This document shows positions 1-8,598 of a stretch of 64,000 nt of DNA, in pieces (position 1 is the stretch's first letter; each line of letters starts with the position of its first letter). The DNA lies in the NCBI RefSeq assembly GCF_014192575.1, contig NZ_JACHYC010000001.1, positions 124,001-188,000 of the forward strand. The letters run 5' to 3'. Both the position numbers and the translations under genes were made by a program. The notes beneath the pieces are model-generated. The model made no database searches and had not been told where the DNA came from. It was given only the letters and a program-made list of their open reading frames with translations. This DNA comes from Variovorax sp. Sphag1AA (GTDB lineage Bacteria > Pseudomonadota > Gammaproteobacteria > Burkholderiales > Burkholderiaceae_C).

Positions 1-143
1 AGCAGCACCATGACGCGGTCGCCCGGCTTTTCGTAGACGATCATCTTGCGGAAGGTGCTGATGTGGTCCACCCCCGCATTGGTGCGCGAGTCGGAAAGGA
101 ACACCAATCCGGCGTTGAGTTTGATGCCTACACAGTACGTCAT
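1..143 (-). CDS. Anbu-type proteasome-like protease, N-terminal part (runs off window)
   Basis: Only the first 47 codons are present. The protein starts MTYCVGIKLNAG and continues LVFLSDSRTNAGVDHIS, which matches the Anbu (ancestral beta subunit) branch of the Ntn-hydrolase/HslV superfamily. I chose the ATG at 143 because it puts Thr at position 2; after Met removal this would be the catalytic N-terminal threonine. An in-frame ATG at 170 overlaps the mutS stop codon (TGATG) but would bury that Thr behind nine extra residues. The gene lies directly downstream of mutS on the same strand and may be translationally coupled to it. In other bacteria Anbu genes often sit with transglutaminase-like and ATP-grasp genes; those would lie outside the window. 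Confidence 0.8.
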   Translation of the reverse strand, partial: MTYCVGIKLNAGLVFLSDSRTNAGVDHISTFRKMIVYEKPGDRVMVL

Positions 144-169
144 GAGGTCTTGTTGCACGAATCGGACCA

Positions 170-2797
170 TCAGCCCTGTTCGCGCGTCTGGAGTTTTTTC
201 AAGGTGTAGAGCGCTTCGAGCGCCTCCCGCGGACTCATCGCGTCGGGGTCGAGCGCAGTCAGCGCGGATTCTACGGCGCTGACCGTCGGAGCCTCTGTCA
301 CGGGGGGTGGCGCGAAGAGGTCGACCTGCGCGCGCGTCTGGGTCTGCTGCGCTTCCAGCGCCTCCAGAGCCTGGCGGGCGTGGTTGACCACTGCGGCGGG
401 CATGCCCGCCAGCCGCGCGACCTGGATGCCGTAGCTCTTGCTCGCCGGCCCCGGCTGCATCTCGTGCAGGAAAACGATGTCGCGGCCGGCTTCGGTCGCG
501 CTCACATGCATGTTGACCGCGCCGTGGTGCGTAGCGGGGAATTCCGTCAGCTCGAAATAGTGCGTGGCAAACAGCGTGAAGGCCTTCGTGCGGTCGTGCA
601 ACTGCGCCGCGATGCCCGCCGCGAGCGCGAGGCCGTCGAAGGTGCTGGTGCCGCGGCCGATCTCGTCCATGAGCACCAGCGAGTGCGCCGAAGCGCCATG
701 GAGGATCTGCGCCGCCTCGGTCATCTCCAGCATGAAGGTCGACTGTGCGTTGGCAAGGTCGTCCGCAGCGCCGATCCGCGTGTGGATCGCATCGATGGGT
801 CCGAGCCGGCAGGCGTCGGCCGGCACGTGCGAGCCGATCGATGCGAGCAGCACGATGATCGCCACCTGCCGCATATAGGTGGACTTACCGCCCATGTTCG
901 GTCCGGTGATGATCTGCATGCGCTGCTGCGGGCCCATGCGCGTGTCGTTTGCAATGAACGCACCCGATGATTTTTCGGCAAGCCGAGCCTCGACCACCGG
1001 ATGCCGGCCCTTGTCGATCTCGATGCACGGATGCGCCACGAAGCCGGGTGCGCGCCAGTGCAGCGTGTGCGAGCGCTCGGCCAGCGCGCAGAGCGCATCG
1101 AGCGTGGCAAGCGCGCCGGCGAGGCGGTTCAGCCCGGCGACGAAGGGTTGCAGGTTGTCGAGCAGCTGCTCATAGAGCCACTTCTCGCGCGCCAGGGCCC
1201 GGTCCTGCGCCGAGAGTGCCTTGTCCTCGAAGGCCTTGAGTTCTGGCGTGATGAAGCGCTCGGCGTTCTTCAGCGTCTGGCGGCGGCGGTAGTTGTCGGG
1301 CACCTTGTCGAGCGCGCTTTGAGTGACTTCGATGTAGAAGCCGTGCACCCGGTTGAACTGCACGCGCAGGTTGCTGATGCCGGTGCGTTCGCGCTCGCTG
1401 ATTTCGAGTTGCAGGAGGAAGTCGTCGCAGTTCTCGCTGATGGCGCGCAGCTCGTCCAGTTCCGCGTCGTGTCCGGTGGCGATCACGCCGCCGTCGCGCA
1501 CCAGGGCGGCCGGCTCCGGGCTGATCGCGGCGACCAGCGTTTCGACGCAGCCGGCCGGTGGCGCAAGGCGCGACGCGATGGACGCGAGCAGCGGCGCCGA
1601 GCCTGGCAACCCCGGCGCGAGTTGTTCCGCCTTGGCGAGCGCCATGCGCAGTGCGACCAGTTCGCGCGGACGCACCTGCCGCAGGGCGATGCGTGCGGCG
1701 ATGCGTTCCACGTCGCTGGTGTTCTTGAGTTGATCGCGCAGGGTGCGCCATGGCGCCGAAGTGCCGCCGGGCGGCGTGGCCTGCAGCGCATCGATGGCAT
1801 CGAGCCGCGCCTGCGCGTCGGCGCGGTCGCGGCGCGGCGCCAGCAGCCAGCGCTTGAGCAGACGGCTGCCCATGCCGGTCATGCAGGTGTCGAGCAGCGA
1901 GAACAGGGTCGGCGAATCCTCGCCGCGCAGCGTCTGCACCAGTTCCAGGTTGCGTCGCGTGGCGGGCGGCAATTCGATCAGGTCGCCGTCGCGCTCCACC
2001 GACAGGCGCTGCACATGCGACAACGTCCGGCCCTGCGTGTGCTCGGCATATCCCAGCAGCGCGGCCGCGGCCGCATGCGCGTTGGAGAGCGATTCGGCAT
2101 TCCAGGCCGCGAGGCTGTTGCTGCCCATCTGTTCGCACAGCTTGCGCTCGCCGAGGCCGCCGTCGAACTGCCATGCGGGACGCACCGAGAGCGTGAACGA
2201 CGAAGTCCCGTTGCGCATCGCCTTCAGGCGCTGCTCGAAGGCCGGTGTGACTTCGGCGCTGTAGAGCACCTCGCTCGGCCCGATGCGCGTGATCCACGCA
2301 TCGAGCGCATCGGCCGGGCACTCGGCCAGCCGCAGTTCGTCGCCCGTCACGCTAAGCCACGCGAGCCCGCAGAAATTGCGCATGCCCGGGTGCACTGTGA
2401 GCAGCAGGGAATCACTCTTATCGTTGAGCAGTTCGGCATCCGTCAGCGTGCCGGGCGTGACCACGCGAACCACCTTGCGCTCCACCGGGCCCTTGCTCGC
2501 GCCGACTTCGCCGACCTGTTCGCAGATCGCGACCGATTCGCCGAGCTTGATGAGCCTTGCGAGATAGGTGTCGACCGAGTGAAACGGCACGCCGCACATG
2601 ATCACCGGCTGGCCGGCCGACTGGCCGCGCTGTGTCAATGTGATGTCGAGCAGCCGTGCTGCCTTCTCGGCGTCTTGGTAGAAGAGCTCGTAGAAATCGC
2701 CCATCCGGTAGAAGAGCAGGGTGTCCGGATGGTCGGCCTTCAGGCCCAGGTACTGGGCCATCATGGGCGTGTGAGGTGCCGTCGCAGGGAGAGTCAT
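170..2797 (-). CDS. mutS: DNA mismatch repair protein MutS
   Basis: MutS recognises mismatches and small loops and recruits MutL. The 875-residue product has the usual MutS length. The N-terminal mismatch-binding domain carries the Phe-x-Glu motif (MGDFYELF, Phe35 and Glu37). The C-terminal ABC-type ATPase carries the Walker A sequence GPNMGGKST near residue 632 and a Walker B region [14 protein letters not shown] chose the ATG at 2797 ([17 protein letters not shown]) over a GTG at 2836 because the residues before it are low-complexity and unlike MutS. The Anbu gene follows immediately downstream, and its upstream ATG overlaps the mutS stop. Confidence 0.97.
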   Translation of the reverse strand: MTLPATAPHTPMMAQYLGLKADHPDTLLFYRMGDFYELFYQDAEKAARLLDITLTQRGQSAGQPVIMCGVPFHSVDTYLARLIKLGESVAICEQVGEVGASKGPVERKVVRVVTPGTLTDAELLNDKSDSLLLTVHPGMRNFCGLAWLSVTGDELRLAECPADALDAWITRIGPSEVLYSAEVTPAFEQRLKAMRNGTSSFTLSVRPAWQFDGGLGERKLCEQMGSNSLAAWNAESLSNAHAAAAALLGYAEHTQGRTLSHVQRLSVERDGDLIELPPATRRNLELVQTLRGEDSPTLFSLLDTCMTGMGSRLLKRWLLAPRRDRADAQARLDAIDALQATPPGGTSAPWRTLRDQLKNTSDVERIAARIALRQVRPRELVALRMALAKAEQLAPGLPGSAPLLASIASRLAPPAGCVETLVAAISPEPAALVRDGGVIATGHDAELDELRAISENCDDFLLQLEISERERTGISNLRVQFNRVHGFYIEVTQSALDKVPDNYRRRQTLKNAERFITPELKAFEDKALSAQDRALAREKWLYEQLLDNLQPFVAGLNRLAGALATLDALCALAERSHTLHWRAPGFVAHPCIEIDKGRHPVVEARLAEKSSGAFIANDTRMGPQQRMQIITGPNMGGKSTYMRQVAIIVLLASIGSHVPADACRLGPIDAIHTRIGAADDLANAQSTFMLEMTEAAQILHGASAHSLVLMDEIGRGTSTFDGLALAAGIAAQLHDRTKAFTLFATHYFELTEFPATHHGAVNMHVSATEAGRDIVFLHEMQPGPASKSYGIQVARLAGMPAAVVNHARQALEALEAQQTQTRAQVDLFAPPPVTEAPTVSAVESALTALDPDAMSPREALEALYTLKKLQTREQG

Positions 2798-2876
2798 CAA
2801 AGAGAAAGCTGCGCCGGCCGATGGGCCGGCAGGCACGCATCATAAGGAACCGACGCGGTGCGAGCCGCGGTATTCC

Positions 2877-3392
2877 TCAGGCTTGCCCGCGTCGCCGCCG
2901 CGCGACGCGCACCGCCTCGACCCACGTGTCGACGTTGAAACGCTGACCCGTTTCGGCGACGCGGGCCGAATGGATGCGATGAAGCGGCACCCGGCGGACT
3001 TCGCCCGGTATTTCGCTGTGGCCGGAGATGACCTTCTTCTGCAGGTCCAGGTTGTCCACCTGGATCACGCATTCGATCTTCTTGTCGTGCGCGTCGACGT
3101 ATCGCACGCGGATGCGTGGATGCTCGTCCACGATCGCGTGCTCGCCCTTGCCCTGGATGAACCATTCGGGCAGGGTGTCGGGCACCGAATCGTCGCCCGA
3201 GGGTCCGAGCCCGCCGCGCACGGTCGGAATCTCGAGCGGAACGTGGCCCGAGCGTATGCGCGCTGCCTCGATGCGGCGTTGCGATTCACGCCGCCCGGCC
3301 GCCCGCCGCCACGCCCACATCACTGCGAGCAAGAGCAGGACGCCGGTCAACAAGGCCGCGAAGAACTGCCACTGCGCCATGCTGAAACCCAT
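2877..3392 (-). CDS. membrane-anchored protein of unknown function with WYL-like C-terminus
   Basis: This 171-residue protein has one N-terminal membrane segment (about residues 8-27, rich in Ala and Leu) followed by an Arg-rich stop-transfer stretch, so residues 30-171 should face the cytoplasm. The C-terminal half (about 92-160) contains IRVRYVDAHDKKIE, VISGHSEIPGEVRRVPLHRI and a terminal beta-rich stretch. Its layout (I-x-Y, a basic strand, then R-x-x-x-L-x-R-I) resembles a WYL ligand-sensing domain. That resemblance is inference; there is no helix-turn-helix. It sits upstream of mutS on the same strand with an 80-bp gap. I do not recognise it by name. Confidence 0.65.
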   Translation of the reverse strand: MGFSMAQWQFFAALLTGVLLLLAVMWAWRRAAGRRESQRRIEAARIRSGHVPLEIPTVRGGLGPSGDDSVPDTLPEWFIQGKGEHAIVDEHPRIRVRYVDAHDKKIECVIQVDNLDLQKKVISGHSEIPGEVRRVPLHRIHSARVAETGQRFNVDTWVEAVRVARRRRGQA

Positions 3393-3503
3393 CCGTGTGC
3401 CCCAAGGAATTACTTCCTAAGTATTCAAACGGCAGAATTCTCAAACTCGCTGCGGCGGTCGTAAACCGGACACGCGACATAGCGCTTTTGGTAGGTCGGG
3501 TAC

Positions 3504-4334
3504 TCAACCTTCGTGGGTGTCGTGCGTGGCAGCGGCGCCTCGGCGCCAGTAGCCCGAAGCGCGGATCCATTTCGGGTGCGCACCGCGTTCGTCGACAAGG
3601 TGCGCGCGCAGGGCCTTGGCCGCGCCCGATTCGCAGGCGACCCAGGCGTGGAAGTCGCCCTGCGGCAGCTTCAGGCCCCGCAATGCATCGAGCAGCGGAG
3701 CGCGGGCGCCGGGCTCGGCGCCGCGTCGGTGTACCCAGTGCAGTTCCACATTCGCGGCGGACGCGAGCGGGAGTTGGTCGGCCTCGCCGTCGACCTCGAC
3801 CAGCACGACCGCGCGCGCGCCGGCCGGCAGTTCGCCCAGGCGCCTCGAGATCGCGGGGAGGGCGGTGTCGTCGCCGATGAGCAGGTGCCAGTCGAAGGCG
3901 GTGGGCACGATGAAGGAGCCGCGCGGCCCGCCGACGCCGATGACGTCCCCGGGCTTGGCGTTCTCGGCCCATTGTGTTGCGGGGCCGGCGTCGTGCAGCG
4001 CGAAATCGAATTCGAGCGTGCCAGCCTCAGCGTCGTATCGCAGCGGCGTGTAGTCGCGCATCGTGGGCTTCGCGCCGCCCCATACCGGGCCGTCAGGTCC
4101 GACCGTAGGCAGTTGAAGGACGCCCGTTTCGGCGTCGGGGAAGAAGAGTTTCGCGTGGTCGTCGAAGCCGGGGCTGTTGAAGCCTGCAAGGTCATCGCCT
4201 TCGAGCGTGACGCGGATCAGGTGAGGGGTGACGCGGCGCACCGCGCGCACCTGCAGCTTGCGAAAGCGCAGTTCGTGGCGCACGCGGCGCGGCAGGCGGT
4301 CGGGGAGGGAGGTGTCGTGTTGAGGAGTTGTCAT
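3504..4334 (-). CDS. yqjH: siderophore-interacting protein / NADPH-dependent ferric-chelate reductase (YqjH family)
   Basis: This 276-residue protein fits the FAD-binding siderophore-interacting (ViuB/YqjH) family, which reduces ferric chelates in the cytoplasm with NAD(P)H to release iron. The N-terminal FAD domain contains the family pattern LIRVTLEGDDL followed by DDHAKLFFPD and MRDYTPLRYD. The C-terminal SIP domain contains a glycine-rich GVGGPRGSF and an LLIGDDTALPAI stretch, and ends with WIRASGYWRRG, typical of the family. It begins 5 bp after the PadR-type regulator gene upstream, so the two form one transcript. That pairing matches E. coli yqjH-yqjI and supports the functional call. 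Confidence 0.9.
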   Translation of the reverse strand: MTTPQHDTSLPDRLPRRVRHELRFRKLQVRAVRRVTPHLIRVTLEGDDLAGFNSPGFDDHAKLFFPDAETGVLQLPTVGPDGPVWGGAKPTMRDYTPLRYDAEAGTLEFDFALHDAGPATQWAENAKPGDVIGVGGPRGSFIVPTAFDWHLLIGDDTALPAISRRLGELPAGARAVVLVEVDGEADQLPLASAANVELHWVHRRGAEPGARAPLLDALRGLKLPQGDFHAWVACESGAAKALRAHLVDERGAHPKWIRASGYWRRGAAATHDTHEG

Positions 4335-4339
4335 GAATG

Positions 4340-4921
4340 TCAGATGCGTTCCAGTTGTTGGGCGGCGCTGTCGAGCACCGCGGCGAATTCGTGGGCTTGT
4401 TGTTCGGTGAGGGGTGACGAGAGGCGCATGCGCATGGCGAGCTTGAGGTTCTCGAGCGCACGGACGACCTGCGGTGGACGGCCGGCACGCATGCCCGCAC
4501 CGTCCACGCCGCCTTGCATGCGCGCCATGAGCTCGTCGGTCGTCGCGCGGTTGGCGTCCAGGAATTCGCGGCCCGCGTCCGTGACGGTGTAGCGCTTGCG
4601 ATTGCCGCCTTCGGGTGTGTCGACGCTGACGTAGCCCAGTTCCTCGAGCAGCGTGAGCGTCGGGTAGACGATGCCGGGGCTTGGCGCGTAGCGGCCGCTG
4701 AGACGCTCTTCGATGGCCTTGATGAGCTCATAGCCGTGGCTGGGTTTGTCGGCGATGAGTTGCAGCAGCACGAAGCGCAGGCCGCCGTGGCCGAAGATGC
4801 GGCCGCCGCCGCGACCGGCGCGCAGGCCGCGGTGCATGCCGCCGTCGTGCCGGCCGCCGCCGAGTCCGTCGTCGTGTTCATCGCGGCGGGAGCTGTGTAC
4901 AAAATGTCTGAAATGGCGCAT
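4340..4921 (-). CDS. yqjI: PadR-family regulator with His-rich N-terminus (YqjI type)
   Basis: This 193-residue PadR regulator has a His/Asp/Gly-rich head (residues 1-45, many HxxH-like spacings), a winged-helix domain (about 46-125, with LRFVLLQLIADKPSHGYELIKAIEERL and YPTLTLLEELGYV) and a helical tail for dimerisation. The layout is that of YqjI, a metal-responsive repressor whose N-terminal histidines bind nickel and which controls the adjacent ferric reductase gene. Here the ferric reductase gene follows after only 5 bp, rather than being divergent. An AGGA Shine-Dalgarno lies about 9 nt before the ATG. The upstream A/T-rich dyads at 4934-4969 are the probable operator. Confidence 0.87.
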   Translation of the reverse strand: MRHFRHFVHSSRRDEHDDGLGGGRHDGGMHRGLRAGRGGGRIFGHGGLRFVLLQLIADKPSHGYELIKAIEERLSGRYAPSPGIVYPTLTLLEELGYVSVDTPEGGNRKRYTVTDAGREFLDANRATTDELMARMQGGVDGAGMRAGRPPQVVRALENLKLAMRMRLSSPLTEQQAHEFAAVLDSAAQQLERI

Positions 4922-4933
4922 GGGATGAGTCCT

Positions 4934-4969
4934 CGATATCGTTATCTGATTTCGTAAAGATATATCTGA
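4934..4969. promoter_or_regulatory. candidate YqjI/PadR operator between yqjI and the AraC-type gene
   Basis: An A/T-rich island in high-GC DNA holds two perfect palindromes, CGATATCG (4934-4941) and AGATATATCT (4958-4967). It also holds a direct repeat TATCTGA at 4943-4949 and 4963-4969, exactly 20 bp apart, so on the same face of the helix. The 51-bp divergent gap between the yqjI start and the AraC-type start contains little else. Binding by YqjI, and effects on both genes, are inferences. Confidence 0.55.
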
Positions 4970-4972
4970 ATA

Positions 4973-5938
4973 ATGTCGAAGTCAAGTCTGATCTCGCGGC
5001 ACACCTATGTCACGCGCATCAACCGCGTGATCGACCATATCGACGGGCATCTGGCGGATCCGCTGGATCTCGCCTCGCTGGCGCAGGTTGCGCACTTCTC
5101 TTCGTGGCATTTCCACCGCGTGTTCCAGTCGATGACCGGCGAAACGCTCGCGGACCGCGTACGGCGTCGCCGGCTCGAAGTGGCGGCGGGGCGGCTGCTG
5201 TTCCTGCCGCCGGAGCCGGTACTCGTGATTGCGATGGACGTGGGCTTCGGGTCTGCCCCGGTCTTCACCCGCACTTTCAGGGCGCATTTCGGGGTCACGC
5301 CGACGGAATGGCGGCGCGGCGCATTCCAGGACTGGGCGGCGGCCCGCCGCGTGCAGCTCAGCAAGATTCATCAAGCGGATAGCAAGCGCTATCAAGCTGT
5401 GATCGAGGCTTTTCGCGACGATGAGCTTTCCTGGCCCAAAGGCCGCGTTTCAGGAGACGAATCCATGAAAGTCGAGATCAAGACCCTTGCCCCGGTGCGC
5501 GTTGCCTACATGCGCCACGTCGGCCCCTACGGAAGCTCGGGCATCGCCCAGCTCTGGCAGCGCTTCGCGGCGTGGTGCGGCGAGCACGGGTTGATGGAGC
5601 CGCGCCGCGTGATGTACGGCATCAGCCATGACAACGCCGACGTCACGCCACCCGAGAAATGCCGCTACGACGCGTGTATCGAGGTGGGCGACGAGTTCAG
5701 TCCCCAGGGCGAAGTCGGCGTGCAGACCCTGCGAGGCGGGCGCTTTGCCTGTGCGCGGTTTGCGGGCACTTCCGCCGATATCCATGGCGCCTGGGTGCAG
5801 TTGTGCGACTGGCTGCCGGACAGCGGCCATCAGGCCGACGATGCGCCCCCGGTCGAGGTCTACGGCAAGGATTTCGCGATGGACGAGAAGACCGGCGCCT
5901 TCAACTGCGAGCTCTGCATGCCGATCCGGGTGCTCTGA
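4973..5938 (+). CDS. AraC-family regulator with GyrI-like effector domain
   Basis: The 321-residue protein has an N-terminal AraC DNA-binding domain (about residues 10-115, two helix-turn-helix units; SSWHFHRVFQSMTGETL in the first and FTRTFRAHFGVTPTEWR in the second). A GyrI-like/AraC effector-binding domain follows (about 165-321, starting MKVEIKTLAPVRVAYMRHVG and ending with CELCMPIR). Proteins with this order (Rob/SbmC-like) sense small amphipathic compounds. The ATG lies immediately downstream of the palindromic island shared with yqjI, and I see no Shine-Dalgarno, so the message may have little or no leader. Its targets are unknown. Confidence 0.85.
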   Translation: MSKSSLISRHTYVTRINRVIDHIDGHLADPLDLASLAQVAHFSSWHFHRVFQSMTGETLADRVRRRRLEVAAGRLLFLPPEPVLVIAMDVGFGSAPVFTRTFRAHFGVTPTEWRRGAFQDWAAARRVQLSKIHQADSKRYQAVIEAFRDDELSWPKGRVSGDESMKVEIKTLAPVRVAYMRHVGPYGSSGIAQLWQRFAAWCGEHGLMEPRRVMYGISHDNADVTPPEKCRYDACIEVGDEFSPQGEVGVQTLRGGRFACARFAGTSADIHGAWVQLCDWLPDSGHQADDAPPVEVYGKDFAMDEKTGAFNCELCMPIRVL

Positions 5939-5952
5939 CCGGCGGCGCGTGA

Positions 5953-5980
5953 CGAAATCCCGGGTTGAAGGGGGATTTCG
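5953..5980 (+). terminator. hairpin after the AraC-type gene
   Basis: Perfect 9-bp arms CGAAATCCC (5953-5961) and GGGATTTCG (5972-5980) enclose a 10-nt loop, 15 bp after the stop codon. There is no T-tract, so intrinsic termination would be weak. Confidence 0.35.
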
Positions 5981-5988
5981 GGGTGTGC

Positions 5989-6017
5989 CTGCAAAAATCA
6001 GGGTAAACCCCTAGAAT
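5989..6017 (+). promoter_or_regulatory. putative sigma-70 promoter for the 65-residue protein gene (leaderless)
   Basis: A good -10 hexamer TAGAAT lies at 6012-6017, with a weak -35 (CTGCAA, 5989-5994) at 17-bp spacing. The ATG at 6025 is 7 nt after the -10, where transcription should begin. There is no room for a ribosome binding site, so a leaderless mRNA is predicted. Confidence 0.45.
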
Positions 6018-6024
6018 TGCGGCC

Positions 6025-6222
6025 ATGACTGCTTCGACCTCGTACTTCCCCCGCAATCCCAAGTTCACGGACTCGTTCGAGCGCGACCTGACGAACGACG
6101 ATGCCCGCCATATCGGCCGCGATGAGCCGTCCCTCCTGGCAGCGGCTTTCAAACGCCTCCTCAAGGCCTGCGCCAACGTGGTGCGCGGCACGCGCCTGAA
6201 GAGCGGCATGCAGGTCGGCTGA
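6025..6222 (+). CDS. small hypothetical protein, 65 residues
   Basis: The predicted protein begins MTASTSYFPRNPKFTDSFER and ends RGTRLKSGMQVG. It is basic at the C-terminus, with no signal peptide, membrane segment or cysteine. I do not recognise a family. Support for a real gene comes from a TAGAAT -10 element just upstream and a strong intrinsic terminator 19 bp after the stop, so it looks like a self-contained transcription unit. The short gap between -10 and ATG suggests leaderless translation. A role cannot be assigned. Confidence 0.6.
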   Translation: MTASTSYFPRNPKFTDSFERDLTNDDARHIGRDEPSLLAAAFKRLLKACANVVRGTRLKSGMQVG

Positions 6223-6241
6223 CCTCCGGCGCCGCTCCATG

Positions 6242-6270
6242 AAAAAAGCCCCTCATCGAGGGGCTTTTTT
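6242..6270. terminator. bidirectional intrinsic terminator
   Basis: Perfect 13-bp arms (6242-6254 and 6258-6270), with GC core GCCCCTC/GAGGGGC, loop ATC, and six A and six T on the outer ends. It sits between the convergent 65-residue protein gene and the sulfatase gene and can serve both strands. Confidence 0.93.
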
Positions 6271-6281
6271 GTTGGCTGCGC

Positions 6282-7598
6282 TCAACGCTGCGGCATGTCC
6301 TTGACCGAGTAGCCGAGGCTCACGGTGGCGTCCTCCGGGATCGGCGGCATCGTGGCATTCCACGCCAGCCAGGCTTCGCGCATGCGGGCGAGGCGTTCCG
6401 GATCCTTCTTGGCCTGATTGGCCCGCTCGCGTTCGTCGCCCGGGATGTTGAACAGATATTCGTTGCCGTCCACCTGGAGGTACTTCCAGTCGCCTTCGCG
6501 CAATGCGCGTTGGTCGCGATGGTTCATGCGCCAGTGCAGCGGGCGGGCAAAGCTGTGCTTCGCATCGCGCAGCACCGGCATCAGCGAGACGCCGTCGAGC
6601 GGGTAGGCCGGATCGGCTTTCACGCCAGCGGCATCGAGCATCGTCGCGGACCAGTCCATCGTCATGCAGTGCTGCGCGGTGTCGCCACCGGCGGCGATCA
6701 CCTTCGGCCAGTGCGCGATCCATGGCACACGGATGCCGCCTTCGGTCAGGTCCATCTTGCCGCCGACCAGCGGCCAGTTGTCCGAGAAGCGTTCGCCGCC
6801 GTTGTCGCTGGTGAAGACGACCAGGGTGTTGTCGGCCATGCCGTGCTTTTCGAGGGCATCCATGATCCAGCCGATGCCTTCGTCCATGTGATGGATCATG
6901 CGGCGATAGGTGTGGATGTTGCCGCCCGAGAGATCGAACAGGTTGTCCTTCACCGCAGGCGCCTTGGCTGCGTCGTCGCGGGTTTCCCATGGCCAGTGCG
7001 GCGCGGTGTAGTGCAGGCTCATGAAGAACGGCGCGTCCTGCTTCGCCATGCGCTCCACGTAGTCGACCGCGCGGCGCGAGAGCACGTCGGTGAGGTAGCC
7101 GTCCTCCTGGTGATCCTCTTCGCCCGACCAAAGATCGTGCCGGCCGGCCGAATCGCAGTGGGTGAAGTAGTCGACACCGCCCGACATCGGCCCGAAGAAT
7201 TCCTCATAGCCCGAGCGCAGCGGCCCGAACGCCGGCGGAAAGCCCAGGTGCCACTTGCCGATGAGCGCGGTGCGATAGCCCGCGTCGCGCAGCAACGAAG
7301 GCAGCGTCGGATGCTCGGGCGGCAAGCCGAGCGTGGTGCTGCCGCGGCTCTTGCTGTTGATCGGCTCTTCGGCCGCGCCGCGCAGGCGGTATTGGTAGCG
7401 CGCGGTGATCATCGCGAAGCGCGTGGGCGAGCACACCGGCGAGTTCGCGTAGCCCTGCGTGAACTTGATGCCCCGGGCGGCGAGCCGGTCGAGCACCGGC
7501 GACACCGGCCCGAAGTTGGCGTCACGGCCGCCGTAGCAGCCGAGGTCCGCATAGCCGAGGTCGTCGGCGACGATGAAGATGATGTTGGGTCGTTGCAT
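6282..7598 (-). CDS. sulfatase (arylsulfatase family), Cys-type
   Basis: The 438-residue protein opens with the sulfatase metal site motif NIIFIVADDLGYADLG. It carries the signature C56-S-P-T-R60, in which Cys would be converted to formylglycine, followed by the family's GKWHLG motif. It should hydrolyse sulfate esters. No signal peptide is visible, so the enzyme is probably cytoplasmic. I chose the ATG at 7598 (MQRPNIIF) because upstream in-frame residues do not resemble the family. The gene follows a Bug receptor gene with a 5-bp gap, and a second Bug gene lies before that, so uptake of a sulfated organic acid is a reasonable guess. No formylglycine-generating enzyme gene is present in this window. 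Confidence 0.9.
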   Translation of the reverse strand: MQRPNIIFIVADDLGYADLGCYGGRDANFGPVSPVLDRLAARGIKFTQGYANSPVCSPTRFAMITARYQYRLRGAAEEPINSKSRGSTTLGLPPEHPTLPSLLRDAGYRTALIGKWHLGFPPAFGPLRSGYEEFFGPMSGGVDYFTHCDSAGRHDLWSGEEDHQEDGYLTDVLSRRAVDYVERMAKQDAPFFMSLHYTAPHWPWETRDDAAKAPAVKDNLFDLSGGNIHTYRRMIHHMDEGIGWIMDALEKHGMADNTLVVFTSDNGGERFSDNWPLVGGKMDLTEGGIRVPWIAHWPKVIAAGGDTAQHCMTMDWSATMLDAAGVKADPAYPLDGVSLMPVLRDAKHSFARPLHWRMNHRDQRALREGDWKYLQVDGNEYLFNIPGDERERANQAKKDPERLARMREAWLAWNATMPPIPEDATVSLGYSVKDMPQR

Positions 7599-7603
7599 GG
7601 ATT

Positions 7604-8572
7604 TCAGGGTTGGTAGCCGGATTTCTGGACCACGGGTGCCCACTGCGCACGGTACGCCTTGAGCATCGCTGCCGTCTGCTCCTGCGTGCTGACGACCGGC
7701 GTCATCAGTGCGTCCTTGAAGCGGCGCTGGGTGTCGGGGTCCTGCATCACCGCGTGGATGTCCTTGGACAGCCGCGCGACTTTCTCGCGCGGCATGCTGG
7801 CCGGCGCGAAGAACGCGTTGAAGCCGGTCGCGACGAGGTCGAGGCCGGATTCCTTGAAGGTCGGGATTTCCGGCGCGAAGGCCGAGCGTTTTGCGCTCGA
7901 CACCGCGAGGATCCGGATCTTGCCGGACTGATGCTGCGGAAGGTCGACATCGAAGGTATCGAAAGCGATCGGCACCTGGCCACCCACCAGGTCGGTCAGC
8001 AACGGGCCGGACCCACGGTAGCCGACCACCTGTGCCTGCACGTTCGCCTTCTCGCCCATCATCAGCCCGAAGAAATGCGGGAGGCTGCCGGTTGCCGGCA
8101 CGCCGAAGTTCGCCTTCTCGGGATTCGCGCGCATCCAGGCGATGAGGTGAGACAGCTCGCGCACAGGCACGGCGGTCGAGACGGCGAGCGCGAACTCGTA
8201 GTCGTTGACATGCGAGACCGGCACGAAGTCGCGCTCCGCGTCATAGCCGTTGTCCTTGAACACGAGCGGCGCGACCACCATCACGGCGGGGTTCGCGACC
8301 ATCAGCACGTTCTGCCCGGCCGGTGTGGACTTGACCTGCTGTGCAGCCAGGCGTCCACCGGCGCCGGGCTTGTTGTCCACGATCACCGGCACGCCGACCT
8401 TGGCCTGAAGCTTGTCGGCCACGATGCGCGCCACGCGATCGGTCGCACCGCCGGCCGAATAGCCAACCACGATGTGCAGCGGTCCGCCTTCGAGCGTTTG
8501 CGCCTGCGCGGCAATCGACGCGGCCGCCAACGTCAGGGTCGCGGCGATGCGTGGGATGAATTTGCGAAACAT
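7604..8572 (-). CDS. Bug-family tripartite tricarboxylate transporter substrate-binding protein
   Basis: This 322-residue periplasmic receptor of the Bug/TctC type starts with a Sec signal peptide (MFRKFIPRIAATLTLAAASIAAQAQ). The mature part has the family landmarks IVVGYSAGGATDRVAR and VIVDNKPGAGGRLAAQQV, the strands that grip carboxylate ligands. GGAGGA lies 7 nt before the ATG and fixes the start. It is the middle gene of a Bug-Bug-sulfatase operon (26-bp gap upstream, 5-bp gap downstream). No TctA/TctB membrane subunits are encoded here, so it is an orphan receptor, which is common in this group of bacteria. The ligand is unknown. Confidence 0.9.
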   Translation of the reverse strand: MFRKFIPRIAATLTLAAASIAAQAQTLEGGPLHIVVGYSAGGATDRVARIVADKLQAKVGVPVIVDNKPGAGGRLAAQQVKSTPAGQNVLMVANPAVMVVAPLVFKDNGYDAERDFVPVSHVNDYEFALAVSTAVPVRELSHLIAWMRANPEKANFGVPATGSLPHFFGLMMGEKANVQAQVVGYRGSGPLLTDLVGGQVPIAFDTFDVDLPQHQSGKIRILAVSSAKRSAFAPEIPTFKESGLDLVATGFNAFFAPASMPREKVARLSKDIHAVMQDPDTQRRFKDALMTPVVSTQEQTAAMLKAYRAQWAPVVQKSGYQP

Positions 8573-8598
8573 GGGTCCTCCGAAGAATTCGCGTTGTG

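Noticed and set aside
1001..2845. 614-codon open frame opposite mutS
   Set aside because: It is the antisense of mutS in high-GC DNA, with an Arg/Ala/Gly-rich translation and no family motifs.
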